This document shows positions 17,252 through 25,815 of a stretch of 64,000 bases of DNA, piece after piece. Source of the DNA: Methanothrix sp. (lineage in GTDB: Archaea; Halobacteriota; Methanosarcinia; Methanotrichales; Methanotrichaceae); the NCBI GenBank assembly GCA_018052825.1, contig JAGPMN010000002.1:16143-80142 (forward strand), written 5' to 3'. The notes beneath the pieces were generated by a model, which was given only the letters and a program-made list of their open reading frames with translations, searched no databases and was not told the origin of the DNA. The translations under genes were made by a program, and so were the position numbers. The stretch's first letter is position 1. Each line of letters starts with the position of its first letter.

Positions 17252-17447
17252 GTATGTGTTTAGGTGCATGAGAGTAGGTCGGTAGATGCTGATTCAGTCC
17301 GGGCATGATTAATATGAATTGACATGCATCTAATAAGCAAACGATATCGTTAGACTATGCTCACCAAAAAGGCTCTAAATGAAAAGGCGACAGAGAATAG
17401 CACGAAATGGGCCGATAGATCCTGAATTCATGGACCTAAACACATAC
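17252..17447. repeat. Inverted pair of a 20-bp element between divergent transcription units
   Basis: TCATGGACCTAAACACATAC occurs at 17428-17447 and, on the opposite strand, at 17271-17252 with one mismatch (G to C). Each is followed by an AAATTTT-like tract, and each lies roughly 30-45 bp upstream of a TATA-like sequence facing outward, toward the three-gene oxidoreductase on one side and the QueG-like gene on the other. This fits a shared activator or repressor site. The arms are 156 bp apart. Confidence 0.6.
17340..17351. promoter_or_regulatory. Perfect 12-bp palindrome AACGATATCGTT
   Basis: An uninterrupted palindrome in the middle of the gene-free region 17192-17581, almost equidistant from the two 20-bp elements. 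It could be an operator for a dimeric regulator. The rest of this gap holds no convincing gene. Confidence 0.35.
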
Positions 17448-17477
17448 GAAAATTTTTATTTTAAGGCCATTAAAGGC

Positions 17478-17503
17478 AAGCGTTATATAGTTTTTTAACG
17501 CTT
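17478..17503 (+). promoter_or_regulatory. TATA box inside an inverted repeat, upstream of the NuoE-like gene
   Basis: AAGCGTTA (17478-17485) and TAACGCTT (17496-17503) form perfect 8-bp arms around a TATATAG core that looks like a TATA box. A transcript would start near 17512, giving a leader of about 70 bases to the ATG at 17582, which has GATGAGG upstream. A repressor on these arms would block TBP binding. Confidence 0.5.
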
Positions 17504-17581
17504 AATCCTGACACAATGCACCGAAAGAGAGGACAGCAAATTTTCCGGCGGGCGGCCCGGCATAACTCATGATGAGGTTTT

Positions 17582-18088
17582 ATGAATGCTGATGGATCTG
17601 ATAAGGCGCGAATTGATGAAATTATAAAAAAATATGAGGGTAAAGACGGAATTTTAATCCAGCTGCTTTTAGATCTGCAGGAGGAGTTCTCCTGGCTGTC
17701 AAAGGATAGCCTCCAGGAGGTCTCTTTCAGGCTGAAAATCCCTATGAGCCGGATTTTTAGAGCGGCCAGCTTTTACAAGGCGATGAGCTTATCACCTGTT
17801 GGAAGGCATAAGGTGAGCATATGCATGGGAACCGCATGTCAGGTACGGGGTGCACAGAGGCTTCTTGACAAAACCGAAAGCATGCTTGGCATTAAGGCCG
17901 GACAAACCACGCCGGATGGAAATTTCACCCTATACCGGGTGAACTGCCTGGGATGCTGCGCCATCGGGCCGGTAATGGTAGTAGATGATGTTTACCACGG
18001 CCGAGCGGTCGGCAAGAGAGTTGATGGGATCTTAAAGCAAGCTCTGCAGGAGAAGGATTATGCAGAGCCGGATGCTGCAATTCACTGA
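17582..18088 (+). CDS. NuoE/HydC-like [2Fe-2S] thioredoxin-fold subunit
   Basis: 168 residues, the normal length of the 24-kDa subunit of complex I and of HydC/BfuC in soluble bifurcating enzymes. The N-terminal helical bundle (GILIQLLLDLQEEFSWLSKD) is followed by the thioredoxin-like domain whose cluster ligands are C81, C86, C122 and C126 (SICMGTACQVRG; NCLGCCAIGP). It passes electrons to or from the NuoF-like flavoprotein encoded 21 bp downstream. First gene of a three-gene operon. Confidence 0.9.
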   Translation: MNADGSDKARIDEIIKKYEGKDGILIQLLLDLQEEFSWLSKDSLQEVSFRLKIPMSRIFRAASFYKAMSLSPVGRHKVSICMGTACQVRGAQRLLDKTESMLGIKAGQTTPDGNFTLYRVNCLGCCAIGPVMVVDDVYHGRAVGKRVDGILKQALQEKDYAEPDAAIH

Positions 18089-18109
18089 TCAGAGACAATT
18101 GAGGGAGAG

Positions 18110-20095
18110 ATGGCAAGACTTGAATCAGTTCAGGATCTGGAGATCTTAAGAGATGAAATAAGAAGCAAGAGAGGTTCGGAAGTAAAAGAGGTCTCCATCT
18201 GTGCCGGCACCGGCTGCCAGAGCCTTGGAGCCCGCAAAGTAATCCAGGCCTTCCAAACAGAGATTGCAAAAAAAGGCCTGGATATAACAGTCAAAATCAA
18301 GGAGACCGGATGTTCGGGATTCTGCGAAAAGGGAACTCGTGTGGTGATCGATCCCCCGGGGATATTCTATCTGAAGGTGCAGCAGGAGGACGTTCCAGAG
18401 ATCGTGGAGCAGACGCTGGAAAAAGGATGCCTGGTGGAGCGCCTTCTTTATGCCGATCCGGTGACCGGCCAGAAAGGAATACTGGAAGAGGAAATCCCAT
18501 TTTATAATTATCAGATGAGGCTATTAATAAAAAATAATATAAAAATAGATCCAAAAAGCATCAGGGATTATATCTCCCTTGGAGGATACTCTGCCCTGGC
18601 CCGCGTCATCTCTCAAATGTCACCTCAGCAGGTGATAGAGGAGATCAAGAAGTCCGGCCTGAGAGGCCGTGGTGGTGGCGGCTATCCCACAGGTAAGAAA
18701 TGGGAGGCGACTCGAAACGCCCCGGACGGTGCGAGCGATCCTGGAGGCCTTGGCACTTCAAAATTTGTGATCGTCAATTGCGATGAAGGCGATCCTGGCG
18801 CCTTCATGGACCGCGCTCTGATGGAGGGCAATCCTCACAGCGTCCTTGAGGGTCTGATCATAGGCGCCTATGCAGTTGGATCGCATATGGGATACATCTA
18901 TGTGAGAATGGAGTATCCACGAGCCGTAGAGAATACGAACATCGCCATACAGCAGGCCAGGGAGCTGGGCCTCTTAGGCAAGAACATTTTAGGCAGCGGG
19001 TTTGACTTCGAAGTTACTGTGCACCGGGGTGCAGGGGCTTTTGTCTCAGGCGAGTCCACAGCTCTCATGAATGCTCTGGAGGGAAAGGTCGGCGAGCCCA
19101 GGCCCAAATACGTTCATACCTCGGAAAAGGGGGTATGGAATCTGCCAAGCCTGCTCAATAACGTTGAGACTTGGGCCAATGTGCCTCTAATCATCAACAG
19201 GGGAGCCGACTGGTTCTCCTCTATCGGCACGCATTCCAGCAAGGGGACCAAAATCTTCTCATTAGTGGGCAAGGTCAACAACACCGGACTGGTTGAGGTT
19301 CCCATGGGAATCAGCTTTTCTGATATCATCTATAAGATCGGCGATGGCATAGCCGGAGGAAAGAGGCTGAAGGGAGTTCAGACCGGCGGGCCCTCCGGAG
19401 GGATAATCCCTGCCAGGCTGCTGGATACTCCCGTAGACTTCGATGAGCTGACAAAGCTCGGCTCCATGATGGGATCAGGGAGCATTATAGTAATTGATGA
19501 GGATACATGTGTCGTGGATCTGGCTCGCTATTTCGTTGAATTTCTCTGCGACGAGTCCTGCGGCAAGTGCCTGCCATGCCGGGAGGGGCTGAAGCGCATG
19601 CGTGAGATCCTGGGAGATATAGTCTGCGGCCGGGCGGAGGAAAAGGATATGGCTGCCCTGAGGGATGTCTGCGACCTGATGAAAGAGGCCTCCCTCTGCG
19701 CCCTGGGCCGCACTGCTGTCAATCCTGTTTTAAGTACTCTGGCCTATTTTCCTGAGGAGTATGAGGCTCATGTGAGGGAGATGAGGTGCCCTGCAGCCGC
19801 CTGCAAGGCGCTAGTATCCTATTTTATCGATCCTGAAATTTGCACCGGCTGCGGCCTGTGCCTCAAGAACTGCCCGAAAAGTGCCGTCTTCGAGGAGAAG
19901 GACGGCATCTGTGCTATCGACCAGTCTCTGTGCATCCGCTGCGGAATATGCTTCGATGTCTGCCCACCCCGGGCAGGAGCTATAAAGAAGGTCTCTCCCG
20001 CCCTTTCCTGCCATTTGAAGCAAGAAGAGAGCAAAAGAGGTTATGCCTGCATTGAAGGCAGAGAAAAGGACATGGATGGAGCTGATGGGAGATGA
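18110..20095 (+). CDS. NuoF/HydB-like flavoprotein with extra Fe-S domains
   Basis: 661 residues. Domain order: [2Fe-2S] thioredoxin-like domain (C31, C36, C68, C72); NuoF core with FMN/NAD(H) loop GLRGRGGGGYPTGKKW (183-198), NCDEGDPGAF and GAGAFVSGE; SLBB region; [4Fe-4S] site SCGKCLPC (C484, C487, C490) plus C530; a C560/C565 pair; and a C-terminal 2x[4Fe-4S] ferredoxin (C578-C588 and C608-C618). This arrangement is that of HydB, HndC and the Bfu-type bifurcating flavoproteins, not plain complex I NuoF. It should exchange hydride with NAD(P). Its last codons overlap the next ORF by 4 bp, indicating coupled translation. Confidence 0.92.
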   Translation: MARLESVQDLEILRDEIRSKRGSEVKEVSICAGTGCQSLGARKVIQAFQTEIAKKGLDITVKIKETGCSGFCEKGTRVVIDPPGIFYLKVQQEDVPEIVEQTLEKGCLVERLLYADPVTGQKGILEEEIPFYNYQMRLLIKNNIKIDPKSIRDYISLGGYSALARVISQMSPQQVIEEIKKSGLRGRGGGGYPTGKKWEATRNAPDGASDPGGLGTSKFVIVNCDEGDPGAFMDRALMEGNPHSVLEGLIIGAYAVGSHMGYIYVRMEYPRAVENTNIAIQQARELGLLGKNILGSGFDFEVTVHRGAGAFVSGESTALMNALEGKVGEPRPKYVHTSEKGVWNLPSLLNNVETWANVPLIINRGADWFSSIGTHSSKGTKIFSLVGKVNNTGLVEVPMGISFSDIIYKIGDGIAGGKRLKGVQTGGPSGGIIPARLLDTPVDFDELTKLGSMMGSGSIIVIDEDTCVVDLARYFVEFLCDESCGKCLPCREGLKRMREILGDIVCGRAEEKDMAALRDVCDLMKEASLCALGRTAVNPVLSTLAYFPEEYEAHVREMRCPAAACKALVSYFIDPEICTGCGLCLKNCPKSAVFEEKDGICAIDQSLCIRCGICFDVCPPRAGAIKKVSPALSCHLKQEESKRGYACIEGREKDMDGADGR

Positions 20096-21534
20096 CCGGC
20101 CAGCCCTGCACGAAGGCAGCAATGGTAATCGACGGCCGAGTGGTTGAGGCCACCATACCGGCCAGCATCCTGGAGGCGGCAGGGCTGGCGGGAATTCGCA
20201 TACCAACCCTCTGCTATCACCCTGCCCTGGAGCCCTACGGCTCATGCCGGCTCTGCACCGTGCAGATCGAAAAAGAGGGCAGAAGGAGGTTTGTCACCGC
20301 CTGCAACTATCCTGTGGAGGATGGGCTGGTGGTCAGCACTGCCTCTGAGGAGGTGCAGGCCATACGGAGGATGATCATAGAGCTGATGCTGGCTGCCTGC
20401 CCGGGCGAGAAGAGGCTGCTGGATCTGGCTTCTCAGTACGGTGTCAAAGAGCAGCGCTTTGACGCTGAAACCGGGGACTGCATACTCTGCGGCCTGTGCC
20501 ACCGCGTCTGCGAGGAGCTGGTGTGCGTCTCAGCCATAAACGCCCAGAACCGGGGGGTGGAGAGGAAGGTGGACACGCCCTACGGCGAGCTCTCCCGGGA
20601 TTGCATCGGATGCGGGGCGTGTCTCCTGTTATGTCCAACAAGCTCCATCTCCAAGAGAAGGAATATTTATCCTCCGACGCCAGCCGAGATCAGTGAGATT
20701 GAAGATCGCTATCTCAGCGGTGAGAGAGATGCCGTCCTCGGCGTCTGCCGCGGAATCTTCGCAGGAAAGAGCGGCATAGACGGGCAGGATGGGGGAATGG
20801 CCTCCGCCATACTCTGCCGGGCTTTAGAGGCGGGAAGGATCGATGCGGCAATTGTGGCCCGAAGAGATAAATTATGCGGTGCAGTGGCCGCGGCGGCAAA
20901 AGACGCAAATGCGATTATAGAGGCGAAAGGGACAAAATATGTGCGAATCTCCGTGCTCCCGGCCCTCTTAGAGGCCCTGGAGGAGGGCGCGCGAAGAGCT
21001 GCAGTGGTCGGCACGCCCTGCCAGATCAGGGCGCTGCGAAAGCTGCAGAATGGGGGATACTTCCAGGATGAGTATCCAGGCGTGCAGATATTTGCCATCG
21101 GCCTGTTCTGCTTTGAGAGCTTTGACTACTCCCGTCTGCGAGAGCATGCACGCAGGCTCTGGGAAATCGACATTGGTGCCGCTGAAAAGATGCAGATCTC
21201 CAGAGGGCGGTTGCTGGTGCGGGCAGGCGGCCAGGAGTACTCCTGCCGGGTCTCGGAGCTGGGGGCGTATGTAAGGGAAGGCTGCCCGTTCTGCGACGAC
21301 CTGGTCAACCGGCTGGCCGACATCTCCATTGGCTCCATAGGCAGTGCAGATGGATACTCTACTGTGATCGTGCGCTCGGAGAGCGGAGAGAGGCTGCTTG
21401 AGGGAGTGGCGTTTGAGCCCGAACAGGCAAATCGAGAGGAGGTGGCCAGGATTGCAGCCATCAAGAAGGCAAATGCAGACAAGAGATTTGCGTCTCTCAT
21501 CGAAACATCTATACTTGATCGCTCCTCCCCATAG
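20092..21534 (+). CDS. Fusion of NuoG/HydA-type ferredoxin domains with an FrhB-type F420 domain
   Basis: 480 residues. The first 85 are a plant-type [2Fe-2S] ferredoxin (C41, C52, C55, C71) as at the N terminus of NuoG and HydA. Then a 2x[4Fe-4S] module (C130, C133, C136, C140; C171, C174, C177, C181). From about 210 the rest matches the FrhB/FpoF/FqoF flavoprotein that reduces or oxidises coenzyme F420: VGTPCQIRALRKL (306-318), IGLFCFESFDY (336-346) and CPFCDD (398-403). No H-cluster, NiFe or molybdopterin domain is present. With the two upstream genes this predicts a soluble complex linking F420 and NAD(P), perhaps with ferredoxin. Confidence 0.88.
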   Translation: MTGQPCTKAAMVIDGRVVEATIPASILEAAGLAGIRIPTLCYHPALEPYGSCRLCTVQIEKEGRRRFVTACNYPVEDGLVVSTASEEVQAIRRMIIELMLAACPGEKRLLDLASQYGVKEQRFDAETGDCILCGLCHRVCEELVCVSAINAQNRGVERKVDTPYGELSRDCIGCGACLLLCPTSSISKRRNIYPPTPAEISEIEDRYLSGERDAVLGVCRGIFAGKSGIDGQDGGMASAILCRALEAGRIDAAIVARRDKLCGAVAAAAKDANAIIEAKGTKYVRISVLPALLEALEEGARRAAVVGTPCQIRALRKLQNGGYFQDEYPGVQIFAIGLFCFESFDYSRLREHARRLWEIDIGAAEKMQISRGRLLVRAGGQEYSCRVSELGAYVREGCPFCDDLVNRLADISIGSIGSADGYSTVIVRSESGERLLEGVAFEPEQANREEVARIAAIKKANADKRFASLIETSILDRSSP

Positions 21535-21538
21535 CTCT

Positions 21539-21853
21539 ATGGACTACTCATTCAAGCGAGGCTTCAAGCCCGACATGGGAAGGATTCGCAGTGTTCTGGC
21601 TGAGGAATTTCCCGCAGAGATGAAAGAAGAAAACGGAGTGATAGCATTCAGTTACGGAGCCATGAAGAGCATTCGCGTAAAAATTGAGGGCAAAAAGCTG
21701 AATGTGACCACTGAATCGGATGCATCCGCCCCTGACCAGATGGTGCTGGACACAAACAAAAGGTTCCGCAATTTTCTGGAGAAGGCAACCGGCTACACTG
21801 CCAAGCAGAGGATGCAGATGGCAAAAAAAGAGGTCGGGAGGGGCGACGAGTGA
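21539..21853 (+). CDS. DUF5611-like archaeal conserved protein
   Basis: 104 residues from ATG 21539, starting 4 bp after the oxidoreductase operon's last stop. It begins MDYSFKRGFKPDMGRIRSVL and contains GVIAFSYGAMKSIRVKIEGKKL and a C-terminal helix (TNKRFRNFLEKATGYTAKQR). I recognise this pattern as a small methanogen protein of unknown function (DUF5611-like). The tight spacing suggests co-transcription, but the family is also found away from such operons. Confidence 0.7.
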   Translation: MDYSFKRGFKPDMGRIRSVLAEEFPAEMKEENGVIAFSYGAMKSIRVKIEGKKLNVTTESDASAPDQMVLDTNKRFRNFLEKATGYTAKQRMQMAKKEVGRGDE

Positions 21854-21949
21854 AAAAGCATATATCTAATAAGATTGTGGCACAATCCCGAGTCGGACCG
21901 GATGGCATCAGCATAAATTTCTCTTTAAAATATCTAACGCATAATTATA

Positions 21950-22024
21950 TGCTCCGGTTGGGATTTGAACCCAAGTCGAAGGAGTGAGAGTCCTTCATGA
22001 TTGGCCGAGCTACACTACCGGAGC
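21950..22024 (-). tRNA. tRNA-Glu(CUC)
   Basis: On the minus strand GCTCCGG (22024-22018) pairs with CCGGAGC (21957-21951), discriminator A at 21950. The anticodon stem AAGGA/TCCTT encloses CTCTCAC, giving anticodon CTC. T arm TTGGG-TTCAAAT-CCCAA. No intron and no encoded CCA. Confidence 0.93.
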
Positions 22025-22051
22025 GCGGAATGGGGGTGGTTTTACTATCAT

Positions 22052-22732
22052 TTAAGCCTTTTGGCAGCGGCCGTGCAGAAAGCTATCGCAGCAGTCCTTC
22101 AGAACGCACCTCTCGTGCCTCGGCCGGCGCGCCCGGCAGACCCGCCGGCCGTGGTTGATCAGGTTCAGATGAAAGGAGAGGTATTTGTCCTCCGGGACGA
22201 TGCTCTCCAGTATGGCCTGCGCCCTCTCCTGCCGGACGCCGTCATCCAGCAGCCCCAGGCGGCGGGAGAGGCGGTAGACGTGGGTGTCCACCGGCAGAAA
22301 GGACTTGCCGAAGGCAAAGAGGAGCACCACCGAAGCAGTCTTTGGGCCCACTCCGGGCAGGGAGAGCAGATACTCCATGGCCTGCTCCCTCTCCATCCCA
22401 GCCAGAATGCCTATATCGATCCTGCCCTCACGCTGCTTGATCAGAGCTAACGCCTCCTGTATGCGCCCGGCCTTCATGTCTGCGAGTCCCCCGCTGCGAA
22501 TGCTCTCTGCCACAGCCTGAGCCGGGGCGGCCAGGATCTGCTCGTGGCCGGGAAAGTCCTTCTTCAACTGGGCGAAGGCCTTGAGGCTGTTGACATCGCT
22601 GGTGTTCTGAGAGAGGACTGTCATGATAAGCAGGTCCACAGGATCGATATCATGCCGCCGTGGAACGCCGTACTCCTCCTCCAGCAGCCGGATGCATTCT
22701 GCGACTCTTTGCGGCTCCATCATTCCCCTCAC
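22052..22732 (-). CDS. nth: Endonuclease III (DNA glycosylase/AP lyase)
   Basis: 226 residues. The helix-hairpin-helix LPGVGPKTASVVL contains the catalytic Lys, VDTHVYRLSRRLGL supplies the catalytic Asp, and the C terminus has the [4Fe-4S] loop CRARRPRHERCVLKDCC. It excises oxidised pyrimidines in base-excision repair. Two alternative ATGs lie within four codons of the start; 22732 and 22723 are equally likely. Confidence 0.92.
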   Translation of the reverse strand: MRGMMEPQRVAECIRLLEEEYGVPRRHDIDPVDLLIMTVLSQNTSDVNSLKAFAQLKKDFPGHEQILAAPAQAVAESIRSGGLADMKAGRIQEALALIKQREGRIDIGILAGMEREQAMEYLLSLPGVGPKTASVVLLFAFGKSFLPVDTHVYRLSRRLGLLDDGVRQERAQAILESIVPEDKYLSFHLNLINHGRRVCRARRPRHERCVLKDCCDSFLHGRCQKA

Positions 22733-22814
22733 CCGAATTCAGGGACGTAAAAAGGTTGTGCTATTACCACTTGCCGGGCAAACTATTAACTGCATGGCCG
22801 CAGGAGAACTGGCA

Positions 22815-24059
22815 ATGGACTTCGCAGACATATATCCCTTTCTTGTAGCTATGCTCATCGGTGCCCTCATAGGCACGGAGCGGCAGCGCCGCCTGGCAGA
22901 GGAAAAGGTGAGGGGCGTGGCCGGCCTGCGCACATTCATACTCATCGCCCTGCTGGGCTGCCTGAGCTCCGCCCTGGCAGCCCATTTCGGCCCGAGCTTT
23001 GCAGTGGCCTCGATAGCAGTATTCACCCTGCTGGTGGGCGTGGGATATGCCTCCTCCGTCTCCACACTGGGGCGGATAGATTTTACGGCCGCAGTGGCCT
23101 CCGTGGTCACATTCGCCCTGGGAATGCTGGCCGGCATCCCCGACAGCATTCTTCTCTCAGTGGCCCTCTCCATCATCACCACCTGGGTGCTGGCCACGCG
23201 AAACATCACCCACCGCTACGTTGAGGCCCTGAGCGAGGCCGACCTGCTCGACGCGCTCAAGATGGGCATAATAGTCCTGGTGATCTATCCGCTCCTGCCT
23301 GAAACTCCGCTGGTCCCCTGGGGGGTTCTCAACCCACGCCAGATCTGGCTCTTTGTGGTCATGGTCAGCCTCATCGGCTACACGGGCTATGTCCTGATCC
23401 GCATCCTGGGGCCGGAGCGTGGCCTCTCCCTGACGGGAATTTTGGGCGGCCTGGTATCCAGCACCGCTGTGGCCACCTCAATGGCCAGTCGGGCCAGGGA
23501 GAGCCCGGAGATACTCCCATCGGCCGTCTTCGCCACAGCAGTGGCGAGCTGCACCATGTTCCCCAGGATCCTCTTCATAGTGCTGGTGGTAAACAGAGAG
23601 CTCTTCTTCGCCCTGCTGCCCGGCCTTCTCGTCATGACCGCAGTAGGTGCAGGCCTGGCCTATATGCGGGTGCGAAGTAGGGGCTCGCCTGCAACGAGTG
23701 TGAATGTAAAAGATCCCTTCCGCATCATACCCGCACTGAAGTTCGGAGCCTTCTTCGCCCTTGTGCTGGTCATCTCCAGGCAGGCCAGCATCTACTTCGG
23801 CGATGCAGGCGTCTATGCAGCCGGCGTGATATCCGGCCTGGCTGACGTCGATGCCATTGCCCTGACCATGGCCTCTCTGGCAGGATCGACTCTGGCCATG
23901 GACGTGGCAGTCACCACGATCATCCTGGCAGCTGTGACCAACACCCTGGTCAAGCTCTGTATAGCCTACATCCTGGGCAGCAGGCGGTTCGGCAATAAAA
24001 TGGCAGGCATATTCCTGCCCATAGCGCTGGCCGGGCTGGCGGCCATGCTCCTTCTCTAG
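22815..24059 (+). CDS. MgtC/SapB-DUF4010 family membrane protein
   Basis: About 414 residues from ATG 22815, which has AGGAG 8 bases upstream. The N-terminal MgtC/SapB-like part (FLVAMLIGALIGTERQRR, GVAGLRTFILIALLG) is followed by the DUF4010 part with LTGILGGLVSSTAVATSMASR and a long run of hydrophobic helices, 11-12 in all. Function is unknown; homologues are often linked to ion or polyamine stress but without proven transport. Confidence 0.82.
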   Translation: MDFADIYPFLVAMLIGALIGTERQRRLAEEKVRGVAGLRTFILIALLGCLSSALAAHFGPSFAVASIAVFTLLVGVGYASSVSTLGRIDFTAAVASVVTFALGMLAGIPDSILLSVALSIITTWVLATRNITHRYVEALSEADLLDALKMGIIVLVIYPLLPETPLVPWGVLNPRQIWLFVVMVSLIGYTGYVLIRILGPERGLSLTGILGGLVSSTAVATSMASRARESPEILPSAVFATAVASCTMFPRILFIVLVVNRELFFALLPGLLVMTAVGAGLAYMRVRSRGSPATSVNVKDPFRIIPALKFGAFFALVLVISRQASIYFGDAGVYAAGVISGLADVDAIALTMASLAGSTLAMDVAVTTIILAAVTNTLVKLCIAYILGSRRFGNKMAGIFLPIALAGLAAMLLL

Positions 24060-24082
24060 GCTGAAGCAAGGGGGATGTGCAA

Positions 24083-24156
24083 TGGGCCCGACGCGATTCG
24101 AACGCGTGATCCCCGCCGTGTAAGGGCGATGTCATGACCAGCTAGACCACGGGCCC
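24083..24156 (-). tRNA. tRNA-Val(UAC)
   Basis: On the minus strand GGGCCCG (24156-24150) pairs with CGGGCCC (24090-24084); discriminator A at 24083. The anticodon loop CTTACAC between TCGCC and GGCGG gives anticodon TAC. T arm ACGCG-TTCGAAT-CGCGT. No intron. Confidence 0.93.
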
Positions 24157-24277
24157 TGCCCCATTCACTATCTTCTCGTCGTATTAGATCTTATCGCTTA
24201 GAATAGGGGGGACCCGGGCAGAATTCCGTGGACTGCTTTGCCCTGCCCATCCAGACCCGGGCCGGTCTCTGCTCATC

Positions 24278-25810
24278 TCAGGCCTTGCCCTTCCGGATGA
24301 ACATGCCTGTCTGGGTCTCATCCAGCACCTTCTCGGGCGGCTTTTTGGTGACGAGGCTGACTATGACCATGGCGGCCACGGATAGAACGAATCCGTACAT
24401 GCTGGGGTGCATGGGCAGGGAGATGGCCCCTGTGAACTGGGAGTAGCTGATAATGGATATTCCCACCAGCCCCACGATCATGGAGGCGATCGCACCCTCT
24501 CGCGTAGCCCTCCTCCAGTAAAGGCCGGCGAATAGCGGCGCGACGAAGCAGGCCAGCATCACACCTATACCCATCCAGATCAGCCAGGCGAGAAGCTCAG
24601 GCGGATTGGACCAGGCCAGGTAGAGGGTGATCACAGTGGACAGTCCAATGGCCACTCTGCTGAGCATGGTGACCGATGCCTCCGATGCATCCCTCTTGAG
24701 GAACTGCTTGTAGACATCCCAGCTCACATAGCTGCCGATGGTCAGCATGAGCCTGTCGGTGGTGGACATAACAGCCGACAATACTATTATGGCCACTAAG
24801 GGCGCAAAGAGGCCGGGGAACACATACTCCGCTGCTACAATGAAGCTGTAGTCTGAGGGATTGGAGACGTTGGCAGGCAGTGTGATCATATTCTCGCTCA
24901 CCATGGACCTTGCGGCAAAGCCTGTGATCTTGCACAGGTACATGATTACTGCATAGATCACGAAGGCCGCCAGTGGAGACCACTTGAAGTATTTGCTGTC
25001 CTTGGCAGCCAGAACATTGTTGGCCACGTGGGGGGCGGCCGCCAGCCCGAAGGTTAGCAGGAAGAAGAATGACACCAGGTACTCTGGCGTCAGAAAGGCG
25101 TACTTGGCATAGGGCGGGTGGACCTGAGGATACCAGAGATGGGTCATGTTCACGTCTATGCTCGCCAGTACTATGTTGATGTGCTCGAGGCCTCCCGCCG
25201 CGGCTATCACTGCAGGGCCCACCAGAAGGACGCCTGCTAAGATCATGATCCCCTGTACAAGTGAGGCCATGCCGATGGCGTAAAGCCCTCCCAGGATGGT
25301 GTAGGCCATGACGATGACTGCGCCGATAACCAGCGCCCACTGGTATGGGATATCGAACAGCCAGGAGAGGACCATGCTGATGGAGATGTACTGGCCCACC
25401 AGGTAGATGATGGATATGACGATGCCTATTACTGCGGATGTGGCGCGAATGCCGCGCGGGCTGTAGAAGCGGTGGGCGAAGTAGTCCTGCACAGTCACAT
25501 ACCGCGTCTTGGCGGCGACGGCGTGCATCTTGGTTCCGAAGAACAGTATGCACACTGCCGCGCATAGCGGTACGAATATCTGCTCCCAGATGCTGGGCCA
25601 GCCGGTTGCATAGCCGAGGCCGGCCACGCCAAGTATGGTCATGCCGCTGCAGATGCTGGAGACGATCAGCAGGGTGAACGTCCAGAAGCCAAGGTTTCTT
25701 CCAGCCACCAGGAAGTCAGCGGAGTTTTTGATCTTCCTGGAGGCCAGTGCTCCGATGGCCACAAGGCCGACGAAATAGAGGATTATGATAATTGTCCCCA
25801 AGGTATCCAT
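24278..25810 (-). CDS. Sodium:solute symporter family transporter (possible acetate/carboxylate permease)
   Basis: 510 residues with about 13 transmembrane helices. Signatures: RKIKNSADFLVAGRNLGFW near the N terminus, GLAAAPHVANNVLAAKDSKYFKW, and STTDRLMLTIGSYVSWDVYK, typical of the SSS family that couples solute uptake to Na+. The ActP/PutP/PanF branch is likely; in an acetate-using methanogen acetate is a reasonable but unproven substrate. ATG 25810 is preferred: GAGGTG lies 9 bases upstream and overlaps the end of a small upstream ORF. Confidence 0.85.
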   Translation of the reverse strand: MDTLGTIIIILYFVGLVAIGALASRKIKNSADFLVAGRNLGFWTFTLLIVSSICSGMTILGVAGLGYATGWPSIWEQIFVPLCAAVCILFFGTKMHAVAAKTRYVTVQDYFAHRFYSPRGIRATSAVIGIVISIIYLVGQYISISMVLSWLFDIPYQWALVIGAVIVMAYTILGGLYAIGMASLVQGIMILAGVLLVGPAVIAAAGGLEHINIVLASIDVNMTHLWYPQVHPPYAKYAFLTPEYLVSFFFLLTFGLAAAPHVANNVLAAKDSKYFKWSPLAAFVIYAVIMYLCKITGFAARSMVSENMITLPANVSNPSDYSFIVAAEYVFPGLFAPLVAIIVLSAVMSTTDRLMLTIGSYVSWDVYKQFLKRDASEASVTMLSRVAIGLSTVITLYLAWSNPPELLAWLIWMGIGVMLACFVAPLFAGLYWRRATREGAIASMIVGLVGISIISYSQFTGAISLPMHPSMYGFVLSVAAMVIVSLVTKKPPEKVLDETQTGMFIRKGKA

Positions 25811-25815
25811 GGCTA

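Noticed and set aside
17430..17498. 22-residue ORF starting MDLNTYENFYFKA in the regulatory gap
   Set aside because: Its similarity to the upstream extension of the QueG-like gene is explained by the duplicated 20-bp DNA element, and it has no ribosome site.
24211..24264. Repeated GACCCGGGC near the symporter 3' end
   Set aside because: Two short direct copies built around a self-complementary CCCGGG; probably chance in GC-rich DNA.
24597..25565. 322-codon minus-strand ORF inside the symporter gene
   Set aside because: Out-of-frame shadow of the symporter; His/Arg/Gly-rich composition and no recognisable domain.
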